Source: Rhodospirillaceae bacterium UBA1479 (GTDB lineage Bacteria; Pseudomonadota; Alphaproteobacteria; Rhodospirillales; Casp-alpha2). Taken from it: DNA of 64,000 bases. Of this stretch, positions 1 through 8,174 are shown in pieces; position 1 is the first letter of the stretch, and every line of letters starts with the position of its first letter. Made by a program: the position numbers and the translations under genes. The notes beneath the pieces were generated by a model, which searched no databases, had not been told where the DNA came from, and saw only the letters and a list, made by a program, of their open reading frames with translations. The DNA is taken from positions 547,136-611,135 of the forward strand of contig DCRZ01000002.1 in NCBI GenBank assembly GCA_002325375.1, read 5' to 3'.

Positions 1-2
1 TC

Positions 3-704
3 GCCATCTGTTCCGCCATCGGCGACCACGGCAAGCCGTTGATCGACGAGGTTTGGGCTCGCCATGGCAAGGCCCGGCCGGTCAACGTGCTGACCCATTG
101 CAACGCGGGCTGGCTCGCCACCGTCGACTGGGGCACGGCCCTGGCCCCCATCTACAAGGCCCATGACGCGGGCATCGATGTGCATGTCTGGGTCGACGAG
201 ACACGGCCCCGCAACCAGGGGGCCAGCCTGACGGCCTGGGAATTGGGCCAGCACGGGGTGCCCCATACGGTGATCGCCGACAACGTGGGCGGCCATCTGA
301 TGCAGCACGGCCAGGTGGATCTCTGCATCACCGGCACGGACCGCACCACGGCGTCGGGCGACGTGTGCAACAAGATCGGCACCTATCTGAAGGCCCTGGC
401 GGCGCACGACAACAACGTGCCGTTCTATGTCGCCTTGCCGGGCCCGACCATCGACTGGACACTCCACGACGGCGTGCACGAAATTCCCATCGAACAACGC
501 TCGCCCGACGAGGTCACCCGCATGACCGGGCGCACCGATGGCGGCGAGATCGCCACCGTGACCATCACCCCCGACGGCTCGCCCGCCGCCAATTACGCCT
601 TCGACGTGACGCCCCGGCGCCTCGTCACGGGCTTGATTACCGAACGCGGCGTGGCCCGCGCCACGCCCGAGGGGCTGCGGGGCCTTTATCCGGAAAAGGC
701 GTGA
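3..704 (+). CDS. mtnA: S-methyl-5-thioribose-1-phosphate isomerase, 3' part
   Basis: The methionine-salvage isomerase converts methylthioribose-1-phosphate to methylthioribulose-1-phosphate in the cytoplasm. The reading frame is already open at base 3, so the 5' end lies outside the window and only about the C-terminal two thirds is present. The eIF2B-like fold is recognisable by the THCNAG segment, whose Cys is the family's catalytic cysteine (about 99-101), by TGTDR with the partner Asp, by GDVCNKIGTY, and by the C-terminal FDVTPRRLVTGLITERG. It ends in a GTGA overlap with the next gene, so the two are probably cotranscribed. The family assignment is secure; nothing looks damaged. Confidence 0.93.
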   Translation, partial: AICSAIGDHGKPLIDEVWARHGKARPVNVLTHCNAGWLATVDWGTALAPIYKAHDAGIDVHVWVDETRPRNQGASLTAWELGQHGVPHTVIADNVGGHLMQHGQVDLCITGTDRTTASGDVCNKIGTYLKALAAHDNNVPFYVALPGPTIDWTLHDGVHEIPIEQRSPDEVTRMTGRTDGGEIATVTITPDGSPAANYAFDVTPRRLVTGLITERGVARATPEGLRGLYPEKA

Positions 705-1270
705 TCGTGTCTGTCCGCCCCATCGCGCCGGTGATTGCCGCGTGGCTGGTCATTACGGCCGCCGCTGGTGAGGCCAGGGCCGATGCGGGGACCTTGGCCG
801 GCGATGCCTATCGATTGCTGCGGTACTGGTACGGGACGATCTGGGCCCAGGATTTCACGAACGGAACCGAGATCACGGCGGACCTGACCTGCGACGGGGT
901 GGCCGACGAGATTTACGCCTGGCGCGACGGCGTCAATCCGGAAGGGAATTACTTCCATGTTGCCGTGGTGTCTCAGCCGGGCGGGTCCGCAGACAATGGC
1001 TGGGAACGGCTGCCTGATGTCGAAGGGGGGCTTTTCCCCTTGCGCCTGACTATCGGCAGCGACGACCAGTTCGCTCTCTGCGACAGCACCGTCACGCCCT
1101 ATGGGTCAGGCTACAAGACGACCGTCGTGCCGATCCCCGCGGATGCCCGCACCCGATTTGCCCTGCCTGCGTCCTGTCGCAATTGGTTGCGCATCGACGA
1201 CGGCATGTGCGACGCGCTTTGGGTGGGTTATGATCCCGCCCAACAAAAATTCATTCTCGACCGCAACTAA
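701..1270 (+). CDS. secreted hypothetical protein
   Basis: About 189 aa. The GTG start at 701 overlaps the mtnA stop by four bases (GTGA); a second in-frame GTG at 707 is an alternative. The N-terminus has a hydrophobic stretch (IAPVIAAWLVITAAAG) ending in EARADA, a typical Sec signal peptide with an A-x-A cleavage site, so export to the periplasm is likely. The mature part contains several Cys (TCDG, LCDS, SCRN, MCDA) that could form disulfides, and is acidic to neutral. I do not recognise the family. Translational coupling to mtnA is probably incidental, because mtnA is cytoplasmic. Confidence 0.7.
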   Translation: MIVSVRPIAPVIAAWLVITAAAGEARADAGTLAGDAYRLLRYWYGTIWAQDFTNGTEITADLTCDGVADEIYAWRDGVNPEGNYFHVAVVSQPGGSADNGWERLPDVEGGLFPLRLTIGSDDQFALCDSTVTPYGSGYKTTVVPIPADARTRFALPASCRNWLRIDDGMCDALWVGYDPAQQKFILDRN

Positions 1271-1288
1271 CCGCATCAAGGAAACATC

Positions 1289-1912
1289 ATGAAGCTCTAC
1301 TACCGCCCCGGCGCCTGTTCCATGGCCGTTCATCTCCTGCTCGAGGATCTGGGCGTCGACTACGAAGCCATCGCCGTGTCCGACGAGGTTCTGGCGTCCG
1401 AGGAATACAAAAAGACCAATCCGCGCAACCAGGTGCCGTCGCTGGCGACGGAGGACGGCCTGCTGACGGAAAGCGTCGCCATCATGCTGTATTTGTCCGA
1501 CAAGTTCGGCGGCAACCTGACCCCGGCGCGCGGCACCTGGGAGCACGGCCAGATGATGATGATGCTGATGTTCATGGCGTCGCAGGAACACCCGGCCTTC
1601 GCCATCAACATGCGGCCCTTCCGCTGGACCGACGATGAAAGCGCCCATGCCGGCATCAAGGCCAAGGCGGAACAGAACTGGCTGGCTTGCCTGACCCGCA
1701 CCAACGGCTGGGCCGAGGGCCGCGAGTGGCTGGTCGGCGACAAGATGACGCTGGCCGATGCCCTGGCCTGGGTGCATGCCCGCTGGGGCCTGCGCTGCAC
1801 GCCCAAAACGCCGGACGGCTTCCCGGCCCTCTGGGCGCTGGCCAACCGGGTCGATGCCCATCCCGCCGCCCAGCGGGTGATGGAACAGGAAGGCATCAAG
1901 CCGCTCGCTTAA
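1289..1912 (+). CDS. glutathione S-transferase, beta-like
   Basis: 207 aa, usual GST length. The N-terminal thioredoxin fold starts YYRPGACSMAVHLLLED, with Cys10 where beta-class bacterial GSTs have their catalytic Cys, then NQVPSL with the cis-Pro, and ESVAIMLYL for glutathione binding. The C-terminal half is the all-helical GST domain with LADALAWV. The ATG at 1289 follows AAGGAAAC at 7-8 bases. It sits 18 bases after the secreted hypothetical and 26 before the dehydrogenase. The substrate cannot be read from sequence; detoxification of an electrophile is the family expectation. Confidence 0.88.
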   Translation: MKLYYRPGACSMAVHLLLEDLGVDYEAIAVSDEVLASEEYKKTNPRNQVPSLATEDGLLTESVAIMLYLSDKFGGNLTPARGTWEHGQMMMMLMFMASQEHPAFAINMRPFRWTDDESAHAGIKAKAEQNWLACLTRTNGWAEGREWLVGDKMTLADALAWVHARWGLRCTPKTPDGFPALWALANRVDAHPAAQRVMEQEGIKPLA

Positions 1913-1938
1913 CGCGGGCCGGCGGGGAGGAGACCGAC

Positions 1939-2925
1939 ATGAAAGTCGTCATTACCGGGGGCTGCGGCTTCCTCGGCCAGATGATCGCCAAGGCGATCTT
2001 GAAACGCGGTGAACTGCGCGGCCCCGACGGCAAACCGGCCGAGGTCGATGAAATACAGCTGTTCGATCAGTTGGCCCCCGTGACGCCCTTTTCCTGGGCT
2101 GACAAACGGGTGACGACCGTCGCCGGGGACATTTCCGACAAGGCCACGGTCGCGTCCCTGGTCGACCGCGACGACGTCTCCGTGTTCCACCTCGCCTCCG
2201 TCGTCTCGGCGGGCGGCGAGAAGGATTTCGACATGGCCATGCGGGTCAACCTCATGGGCGGGCTGAACATCCTGGATGCGGCCCGGGCGCGGGGTTCCGT
2301 CCCCCGCCTGGTGTTCTCCTCGTCGCTTGCCGTGTTCGGCGGCCCGGACCTGCCGAAAGAGGTCGACGACTGGACCCGCCACACCCCCGAAACCACCTAC
2401 GGCATGACCAAGGCGTTCGGCGAACTGGCGATCAACGACTATACCCGGAAGGGCTTCATCGACGGCCGGACCGTGCGCCTGCCGACCATCGTGATCCGCC
2501 CGGGCGTGCCCAATGCGGCGGCAAGCGGCTGGGCGTCCGGCATCTTCCGCGAACCCCTGCAGGGGAAAGAGCACGTCCTGCCCGTGCACGACGGCTTCTA
2601 CATGATGCTGCTGGGCTACCGCAGCGCGGTCGAGGGCTTCCTGGCCGTGCACGAGGCCGAGGGCGCCGCCATCGGCCCCGACCGCACCGTCTGCCTGCCC
2701 AACAAGGCCTATGCCGTGGCGCAGATGGTCGAGGCGCTGGAACGCGTGGCGGCGGAAGAACGCCTCAAGCTCGGCCCCATTACCCGTGAGCGCGACCCAT
2801 CAGTTGAAGCCATCTGCGGCTCCTGGCCCTTGAAGATGGACAGCACCAAGGCCCGGGCGCTCGGCTGCCCCGAGGACGCGGACCTGGACAGCGTGATCCG
2901 GGGGTTCATCGAGGATTTTCTCTAG
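1939..2925 (+). CDS. denD: NAD-dependent sugar-acid dehydrogenase, DenD-like
   Basis: 328 aa extended short-chain dehydrogenase/epimerase. Residues 7-13 GGCGFLG are the NAD-binding glycine loop and Y154-K158 (YGMTK) the catalytic Tyr/Lys pair; SSSLAVFG supplies the Ser. The overall pattern (EIQLFDQ acidic second strand, RLPTIVIRPG, EPLQGKE, long C-terminal tail) matches D-erythronate dehydrogenase (DenD), which oxidises D-erythronate to 2-oxo-tetronate. No kinase or isomerase of that pathway lies nearby, so the exact substrate is inferred. The start at 1939 is set by GGGGAGGAG 8 bases upstream; longer in-frame starts run back into the GST gene and were discarded. Confidence 0.82.
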   Translation: MKVVITGGCGFLGQMIAKAILKRGELRGPDGKPAEVDEIQLFDQLAPVTPFSWADKRVTTVAGDISDKATVASLVDRDDVSVFHLASVVSAGGEKDFDMAMRVNLMGGLNILDAARARGSVPRLVFSSSLAVFGGPDLPKEVDDWTRHTPETTYGMTKAFGELAINDYTRKGFIDGRTVRLPTIVIRPGVPNAAASGWASGIFREPLQGKEHVLPVHDGFYMMLLGYRSAVEGFLAVHEAEGAAIGPDRTVCLPNKAYAVAQMVEALERVAAEERLKLGPITRERDPSVEAICGSWPLKMDSTKARALGCPEDADLDSVIRGFIEDFL

Positions 2926-3034
2926 CCGTAAATCCCGAGTGGTCCGAACCAAGGCTCGCGACGACGATTTGCGCAAATAAGACAAGAAAACCACAGAGAC
3001 GGTGAGGCGGTGAGAAGGGGGAGTTCTTCTTATC

Positions 3035-3114
3035 CGTCATGGCCGGGCTTGACCCGGCCATCCATGTCTTTCTTGGGGGTGTTCGTGGATGCCCGGATCA
3101 AGTCCGGGCATGAC
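3035..3114. repeat. alphaproteobacterial intergenic palindromic repeat
   Basis: Two 30-base arms, 3035-3064 and 3086-3114, are imperfect reverse complements of each other around a short spacer (TGTCTTTCTTGGGGGTGTTCG region). Each arm is also a small hairpin: GGCCGGG-CTTGA-CCCGGCC in the left one and GCCCGGA-TCAAG-TCCGGGC in the right one. The boundary words CGTCATG and CATGACG are typical of a dispersed palindromic element found in intergenic DNA of many Alphaproteobacteria. It fills much of the 295-base gap between the dehydrogenase and petC, and holds no gene that I can support. Confidence 0.8.
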
Positions 3115-3160
3115 GATTCTTTCGGCTCGCTTCTCACGGCCTCATCGCCTCAGGGGGTCA

Positions 3161-3200
3161 AAAGAAAAAGGCCCCGGATTTCTCCGGGGCCTTTCTTATT
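3161..3200 (-). terminator. rho-independent terminator of petABC
   Basis: Read on the minus strand: AAAGGCCCCGGA, loop GAAA, TCCGGGGCCTTT, then TTCTTTT. A 12-bp perfect stem with a GAAA tetraloop and a T-rich tail, beginning about 20 bases after the petC stop. It could also act weakly on plus-strand transcription. Confidence 0.88.
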
Positions 3201-3220
3201 CGGTTCAGAGCCGGTCGGGC

Positions 3221-4060
3221 TTAGTGGACGTCCGACCAGATCTTGCGCTTGAGGGCGAACAGCATGCCCGTGAGCACCAGCAGGAACAGCATCACCTTGA
3301 TGCCGAGGCGCTTGCGCTCCTCCAGCTCCGGTTCCGCCGCCCAGGCCAGGAAGGTGGTCACGTCATGGGCTTGCTGGGCCACCGTGGCCTTGGTGCCGTC
3401 GGAGAATTCGACGCCGTCCTCGACCAGCGGGTTGGCCATGGCGATCACGCCGCCCGGGAAGTACTTGTTGTAGCTTCCGCCATCCGGCAGTTCGAAGCCC
3501 GCAGGAGGCTCGCCGTAGCCGGTCAGCAGCGCATAGACGTAGTCGGCGCCGATGGTGAAGCCGTCCGGGTGCTTCATGGACACCTTGATCACCGAATCGC
3601 CGCCCTGGGCGCGCGCCTTGGTGATCAGCGACAGGTCCGGCGGTGCCTTGCCGTTATTGGCGGCGGCGGCGGCCTTGTCGTTGGCGAACGGCGACGGCAG
3701 CGGATCGGACGGTGTGCGCTTGCGGGCGAACATGTCCCCGTCGTCATTGGGGCCGTCCTGGATCTCATACTCGGCGGCAAGGGCTTTGGTCTGCGCTTCC
3801 GAGAACCCGATGTCCTGCAGATTGCGGAACTTGATCAGGTTCATGGAATGACAGGCCGAGCAGACTTCCTTGTACACCTTGTAGCCGCGCTGGGCCGACG
3901 CCCGGTCGTAGGTTCCGAACAGGCCCTTGAAGGTCCAGTCCTGAACCGCCGGCTTGTGGGCGGCGCCGGCCGCCTGGGCCGGAGCGGAGGTCAGGGACAG
4001 CGCCGCGACGGCACCGGCGGTGAGAACGGCCGCGAAGGCGGTCTTGATGGTTGGTTTCAT
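3221..4060 (-). CDS. petC: ubiquinol-cytochrome c reductase cytochrome c1
   Basis: Heme c subunit of the bc1 complex; it passes electrons from the Rieske protein to soluble cytochrome c at the periplasmic side. About 279 aa: a signal peptide with A-x-A end (SAPAQAAG), heme motif CSACH near residues 67-71, and one C-terminal membrane anchor (VMLFLLVLTGMLFALKRK). The start is MKPTIKTAF at 4060; ATG 4063 directly before it is equally in frame, and AAGGA sits at 4066-4070, inside the petB stop region, so 4060 has the better spacing. Third gene of petABC, effectively touching petB, and followed by a strong terminator. Confidence 0.95.
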   Translation of the reverse strand: MKPTIKTAFAAVLTAGAVAALSLTSAPAQAAGAAHKPAVQDWTFKGLFGTYDRASAQRGYKVYKEVCSACHSMNLIKFRNLQDIGFSEAQTKALAAEYEIQDGPNDDGDMFARKRTPSDPLPSPFANDKAAAAANNGKAPPDLSLITKARAQGGDSVIKVSMKHPDGFTIGADYVYALLTGYGEPPAGFELPDGGSYNKYFPGGVIAMANPLVEDGVEFSDGTKATVAQQAHDVTTFLAWAAEPELEERKRLGIKVMLFLLVLTGMLFALKRKIWSDVH

Positions 4061-4068
4061 CATTTTCC

Positions 4069-5346
4069 TTACTCCGCGGGCTGCGTGACCGAGGCGGAAA
4101 TGCTTTCCGGCAGGGCCTTGGGCCGTTCGATGACGCCGAGGATGGGCAGGATCACCAGAAGGTGCGCGAAGTAGTAGATCGTCGAGATCTGGCCGAGCAG
4201 AACCCAGATGCCTTCCGGCGGGTGGGCGCCGACCATGCCGAGCACGATCCAGTCGAGCACGAAGATCCAGAAGAACCACTTGTAGATCGGCCGGAACCGG
4301 GCCGAACGCACCTTGGAGGTATCCAGCCAAGGCACCAGCGCCAGCAGGATGATCGAGCCGAACATGGCGATGACGCCCGCCAACTTCGCCGTCATCAGCC
4401 AGGAAACCGGCCAATACAGGATGAAGTCGTTGGTGAAGGCGCGGAGGATCGCGTAGGACGGCAGGAAGTACCATTCGGGCACGATGTGCGGCGGGGTCGC
4501 CAGCGCGTTGGCCGGGATGTAGTTGTCCGCTTCGCCGAAGTAGTTGGGCGCGAAGAACACGAAGAAGCTGAAGATCAGCAGGAACACGCCCATCCCGAAC
4601 AGGTCTTTGATGGTGAAGTAGGGATGGAAGGGAATGGTGTCCTGCGGGCCCTTCACGTCAACGCCGGTCGGGTTGTTCGACCCGAAGGTATGCAGCGCCC
4701 AGATGTGCACGACCACCAGGCCCAGGATCACGAAGGGCAGCAGGTAGTGCAGCGAGAAGAAGCGGTTGAGGGTCGGGTTATCGACCACGAAGCCGCCCCA
4801 CAGCAGGGTCACGATGCTGTCGCCGACCACCGGAATGGCCGAGAACAGGTTGGTGATGACCGTGGCACCCCAATAGGACATCTGGCCCCAGGGCAGAACG
4901 TAGCCCATGAACGCCGTCGCCATCATGGCAAGCAGGATCAGCACGCCGATGATCCACAGCAGTTCGCGGGGGTTCTTGTAGGACCCGAAGTAGAGGCCGC
5001 GGAAGATGTGGATGTAGACGGCGATGAAGAAGAAACTGGCGCCGTTCATATGCAGATAACGGATCAGCCAACCGCCGTTGACGTCGCGCATGACGCGCTC
5101 GACGGAATTGAAGGCCAGCGTGGTGTGCGGCGTGTAATGCATGGCCAGCACGATGCCCGACACGATCATGATGATCAGCGCCAGACCGGCCAGGGAGCCG
5201 AAGTTCCACCAGTAGCTGAGGTTCTTCGGCGCCGGATAGCCGGAGCCCACGGAATGGTCGATGAAGCTGAAGATCGGCATGCGATGCTCGATCCACTTCA
5301 CGACGCCGTTCTGCATGAATTTGCTTGTCGATTGTTGTTCGCTCAT
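4069..5346 (-). CDS. petB: cytochrome b of the bc1 complex
   Basis: 425 aa, full-length cytochrome b/b6 with the C-terminal part fused as in Proteobacteria. It oxidises ubiquinol at Qo and reduces quinone at Qi. Visible features: two His pairs for hemes bL and bH (RYLHMNGAS ... YIHIFRG and FFSLHYLLP ... VVVHIWALH), the Qo motif PEWYFLPSYAILRA, GYVLPWGQMSYWGATV, and eight or so membrane spans. The N-terminal tail MSEQQSTSK is polar and cytoplasmic. Eleven bases separate it from petA, consistent with one operon. No odd residues noted. Confidence 0.97.
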   Translation of the reverse strand: MSEQQSTSKFMQNGVVKWIEHRMPIFSFIDHSVGSGYPAPKNLSYWWNFGSLAGLALIIMIVSGIVLAMHYTPHTTLAFNSVERVMRDVNGGWLIRYLHMNGASFFFIAVYIHIFRGLYFGSYKNPRELLWIIGVLILLAMMATAFMGYVLPWGQMSYWGATVITNLFSAIPVVGDSIVTLLWGGFVVDNPTLNRFFSLHYLLPFVILGLVVVHIWALHTFGSNNPTGVDVKGPQDTIPFHPYFTIKDLFGMGVFLLIFSFFVFFAPNYFGEADNYIPANALATPPHIVPEWYFLPSYAILRAFTNDFILYWPVSWLMTAKLAGVIAMFGSIILLALVPWLDTSKVRSARFRPIYKWFFWIFVLDWIVLGMVGAHPPEGIWVLLGQISTIYYFAHLLVILPILGVIERPKALPESISASVTQPAE

Positions 5347-5357
5347 GACGTCCCCCG

Positions 5358-5912
5358 TTACCCGATCACGACCTGGGTGTCCGACGCGAACGTATAGTTC
5401 GGGACAAGCAGGTTTTGCGGCGCCGGGCCCTTGCGGATCCGACCCGAGGTGTCGTAGTGCGAGCCGTGGCAGGGGCAGAACCAGCCGCCGAAGTCACCCT
5501 TCGGCTCGCCTTCTTTCTGACCCAGCGGAATGCAGCCCAGGTGGGTGCACACGCCGACCATGATCAGCCAGTCGTCCTTTTGGACGCGGTCGGCGTCCTT
5601 GGCCGGGTCCGGCAGGGCCGCGGCGTCGTCTTTTTTCGCCTGTTCGATCTCGGCCGCGGTGCGGTTGCGGATGAACACCGGCTTGCCCTGCCAGACGACC
5701 GTGATGCTCTGGCCGTCCTTGATGGGCTCCAGATTCACTTCGGTGGTCGCCAGGGCCAGGGTATCGGCCGCCGGGTTGAGGCTGTTAACAAACGGCCACA
5801 GGGTCAACGCGGTACCCACCGCGCCGACAGTAGCCGTGGAAACCAGTAGGAAATCGCGGCGCGTTTGCGCGTCGATTTCGGCGGTTGGCGGGGTGCTCGC
5901 CGTGTCGCTCAT
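5358..5912 (-). CDS. petA: ubiquinol-cytochrome c reductase Rieske iron-sulfur subunit
   Basis: 184 aa. The N-terminal twin-Arg-like stretch (QTRRDFLLVSTATVG) serves as Tat signal and uncleaved anchor, as in the family. The [2Fe-2S] ligands are C122-T-H124-L-G-C127 and C146-P-C148-H149-G-S, with the two extra Cys forming the usual disulfide. The start ATG at 5912 lies about 5 bases after AAGGGGAAG; the GTG at 5918 is in frame but overlaps that ribosome-binding site and is less likely. First gene of petABC; an Fnr-type box lies about 55 bases upstream. Confidence 0.96.
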   Translation of the reverse strand: MSDTASTPPTAEIDAQTRRDFLLVSTATVGAVGTALTLWPFVNSLNPAADTLALATTEVNLEPIKDGQSITVVWQGKPVFIRNRTAAEIEQAKKDDAAALPDPAKDADRVQKDDWLIMVGVCTHLGCIPLGQKEGEPKGDFGGWFCPCHGSHYDTSGRIRKGPAPQNLLVPNYTFASDTQVVIG

Positions 5913-5961
5913 AAGCACTTCCCCTTAAAAGGTGTTTTGATCTTGTGTTCGCCGCCCCGGC

Positions 5962-5975
5962 TTGATGGGTGTCAA
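5962..5975. promoter_or_regulatory. Fnr/FixK-type box upstream of petABC
   Basis: TTGATGGGTGTCAA, that is TTGAT-N4-GTCAA, fits the Crp/Fnr-family consensus TTGAY-N4-RTCAA. Its centre is about 56 bases before the petA start. On the minus strand the last six bases read TTGACA, so the box would coincide with a -35 element; no convincing -10 follows at 16-18 bases. The 270-base gap to trmL holds nothing else clear. Confidence 0.45.
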
Positions 5976-6188
5976 ACCCGGACGGCCCCCGAACTCACCG
6001 CCAAATCTAAGGGACCGGCGGAAAAGAGGCAACGGCGGGCTGTATATTACCCAACCGTCATGGAATGTGCGGACGCAGGACGCCCGCACGAACCGGCGAG
6101 ACCTTATGTCCTGAGGGGCCTTCAGGCAAGCGCTAACTGTTGAGAATAGCTTGCAAACCGGGCCTTTCGGGGCCTTCATGGGGCCGTC

Positions 6189-6668
6189 ATGCCCGCACCG
6201 GTCGAAATTGCCCTGTATCAGCCCGATATCCCGCAGAACACGGGCGCCGTGATGCGCACGGCCGCCTGCCTGGGCACGGCCCTGCACATTATCGAACCCT
6301 GCGGCTTTGTGCTGTCGGATGCCCGCATGCGGCGCTCGGGCATGGATTACCTGGATCGCCTGGAAATGCGCCGTCATGCCTCCTGGGCCGCGTTCCGGGA
6401 GGCATTGGAAGGCCGCCGCTTGGTGCTGCTGACCACCGCGGCGGCCACGCGTTTGCCGGATTTCCGCTTCCAGCCCGGCGATATGCTGTTGTTCGGGCGC
6501 GAAAGCGCCGGGGTGCCGGACGATGTGCATGCCGCCGCCGATGCGCGGGTGCGGATTCCCCTGGCTCCCGGCACACGGTCCTTGAACCTGGCGGCCAGTG
6601 CGGCCATGGTTCTGGCGACGGCGCTGGGCCAACTCGGCGCCTATCCCGGAGACCCAGACACCCCATGA
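6189..6668 (+). CDS. trmL: tRNA (cytidine/uridine-34 2'-O)-methyltransferase
   Basis: 159 aa SPOUT methyltransferase that 2'-O-methylates the wobble base of tRNA-Leu isoacceptors. Motif 1 is YQPDIPQNTGAVMRTA (10-25) with the conserved Asn; motif 2 LLFGRESAGVP (101-110); motif 3 SLNLAASAAMVL (131-142), which together form the trefoil-knot SAM site. Length matches TrmL, which lacks the N-terminal RNA-binding extension of longer SpoU proteins. The stop overlaps the hemF start (ATGA), so translation is probably coupled. Confidence 0.93.
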   Translation: MPAPVEIALYQPDIPQNTGAVMRTAACLGTALHIIEPCGFVLSDARMRRSGMDYLDRLEMRRHASWAAFREALEGRRLVLLTTAAATRLPDFRFQPGDMLLFGRESAGVPDDVHAAADARVRIPLAPGTRSLNLAASAAMVLATALGQLGAYPGDPDTP

Positions 6669-7564
6669 ACGACGCAACGCCCTCCGCCGCCGATTACTCG
6701 GACGCCCATAAATCCCGCGCCAAGGCCTGGTTCGAGCGCCTGCGCGACGATTTCTGCACGGCGCTGGAGGATATCGAGGACGCGGTCACCGGCCCCAACG
6801 GCACCAGCGCCCGTCAGCCGGGCCGATTCGCGCGCAAATCCTGGGAACGTCCCGGCGACGTGGCCGGCAAAATGGGCGGCGGCGGCGTCATGGCCGTGAT
6901 GCGGGGCGGGCGGGTGTTTGAGAAGGCGGGGGTCAACGTGTCCACCGTCATGGGCGAATTTTCCGAGGAATTCCGGGCGCGAATCCCGGGGGCGGCCGAA
7001 GACCCCCGATTCTGGGCGTCCGGCATTTCCACCGTCATCCACCCCAATTCGCCGCTGGTGCCGGCGGCGCATATGAATACGCGCATGATCGTCACCACCC
7101 AGGGCTGGTTCGGCGGCGGCGGCGACCTGACGCCCGTGTTCCCCGACGACGCCGACACGGATCAGTTCCACGGCGCCTTCAAGACAGCCTGCGATGCCCA
7201 TGATCCGGCCTACTATCCCAAGTTCAAGGAATGGTGCGACCGCTACTTCTTCCTGCCGCACCGGAACGAGGCACGGGGCGTCGGTGGTATTTTCTACGAT
7301 CAGCACAACACGGGCGACTGGGACGCCGATTTCGCCTTTACCCAGGACGTCGGCCGGGCCTTCGCCACCGTCTATCCCGAGATCGTGCGCAAGCACATGA
7401 ACAAGACCTGGACCACGGACGACCGCGAGGCCCAGCGCGTGAAGCGCGGGCGCTACGTGGAATTCAACCTACTGTACGACCGGGGCACCATCTTCGGCCT
7501 GCAGACGGGCGGCAATACCGAGGCGATCCTGATGTCCCTGCCACCGGACGTCGCCTGGCCGTAA
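6665..7564 (+). CDS. hemF: coproporphyrinogen III oxidase, oxygen-dependent
   Basis: 299 aa. Catalyses the oxygen-dependent decarboxylation of coproporphyrinogen III to protoporphyrinogen IX in heme synthesis. Family signatures: GGGGVMAVMRGGRVFEKAGVN, HPNSPLVPAAHMNTRM, GGGGDLTPVFP, the RNEARGVGGIFYD segment, and the C-terminal KRGRYVEFNLLYDRGT with FGLQTGGNTEAILMSLPP. The start at 6665 is fixed by the ATGA overlap with trmL. The trmL-hemF order matches what I know from other Alphaproteobacteria. It is placed next to petABC, which needs heme. Confidence 0.96.
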   Translation: MNDATPSAADYSDAHKSRAKAWFERLRDDFCTALEDIEDAVTGPNGTSARQPGRFARKSWERPGDVAGKMGGGGVMAVMRGGRVFEKAGVNVSTVMGEFSEEFRARIPGAAEDPRFWASGISTVIHPNSPLVPAAHMNTRMIVTTQGWFGGGGDLTPVFPDDADTDQFHGAFKTACDAHDPAYYPKFKEWCDRYFFLPHRNEARGVGGIFYDQHNTGDWDADFAFTQDVGRAFATVYPEIVRKHMNKTWTTDDREAQRVKRGRYVEFNLLYDRGTIFGLQTGGNTEAILMSLPPDVAWP

Positions 7565-7615
7565 ATTGGGTCCGCGTTTCGTTTCTGGTCATCACGTCTT
7601 GTTCCGGAGGCCCTT

Positions 7616-7969
7616 ATGCCGACTTTCTCCCTCGCGGCGCTATCGCCGATCCTTTTGCTCTGCGTGTCCAACATCTTCATGACCGTCGCCTGGTACGGGC
7701 ATCTCAAGTTCAAGTCGGAGGCGTTGTGGCTGGTGATCCTGATCAGCTGGGGCATCGCCTTCGTCGAATACTGTTTCGCCGTGCCGGCCAACCGTTATGG
7801 CCACGGGATTTATTCGGCGGCGGAGTTGAAGACCATCCAGGAGGTCGTCAGCCTGACCGTGTTCGCGGGGTTTTCCGTGCTTTATCTGGGGGAAAGCTTT
7901 TCCTGGATGCACGCGGCGGGGTTCGCCTGCATCGCCTTCGGCGCGTTCCTGGTGTTCCAGGCGAGCTAG
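7616..7969 (+). CDS. DUF486 / DMT-family small membrane protein
   Basis: 117 aa with four predicted membrane segments (SPILLLCVSNIFMTVAW, LWLVILISWGIAFVEYCF, VSLTVFAGFSVLYLGE, AAGFACIAFGAFLVF). The segment YGHLKF, EYCFAVPANRYG and LKTIQEVVSLTVF are hallmarks of DUF486, a small family related to EamA/SMR-type transporters. Function unknown; a dimeric small-molecule exporter is possible from the fold. GGAGG at about 7605 precedes the ATG. It stands alone, followed by two terminator-like hairpins. Confidence 0.82.
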   Translation: MPTFSLAALSPILLLCVSNIFMTVAWYGHLKFKSEALWLVILISWGIAFVEYCFAVPANRYGHGIYSAAELKTIQEVVSLTVFAGFSVLYLGESFSWMHAAGFACIAFGAFLVFQAS

Positions 7970-7988
7970 GCCGTTGCAAAACAAATGA

Positions 7989-8020
7989 CGGCGGGAACCC
8001 GCATTCTGGGATTCCCGCCG
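7989..8020 (+). terminator. hairpin after DUF486 gene
   Basis: CGGCGGGAACCC, loop GCATTCT, GGGATTCCCGCCG: a long GC-rich stem with one bulged A, 20 bases after the stop. No clear T-run directly follows, so it may act together with the next hairpin. Confidence 0.55.
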
Positions 8021-8034
8021 CCGTTTGGATCGTT

Positions 8035-8066
8035 CGAAACGAAGCGTTTCGTATATCGGTTTTTTA
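8035..8066 (+). terminator. second hairpin with T-run
   Basis: CGAAACG-AAG-CGTTTCG followed by TATATCGG and a run of six T at about 8060-8065. Terminator-like on the plus strand, and between two convergent genes. Confidence 0.5.
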
Positions 8067-8174
8067 GGGCCGCCCGAACGGCCTTGTTCTGGTTCCGCGA
8101 TCTCTGTGCCGCGGTGGTCGTCCGGCAGAGTATGCCGGGGGATGGTTTACCGAAGATTAACGCCCTGGCCGGGA

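Noticed and set aside
3089..4174. Plus-strand open frame running through the repeat and petC
   Set aside because: Starts inside the palindromic repeat and reads antisense to cytochrome c1.
4064..4474. Longer N-terminus for petC
   Set aside because: Would overlap petB by 400 bases with an Arg/His-rich translation and bury the signal peptide.
4051..5397. Plus-strand open frame across petB
   Set aside because: Charged, repetitive translation opposite a perfectly conserved cytochrome b; antisense shadow.
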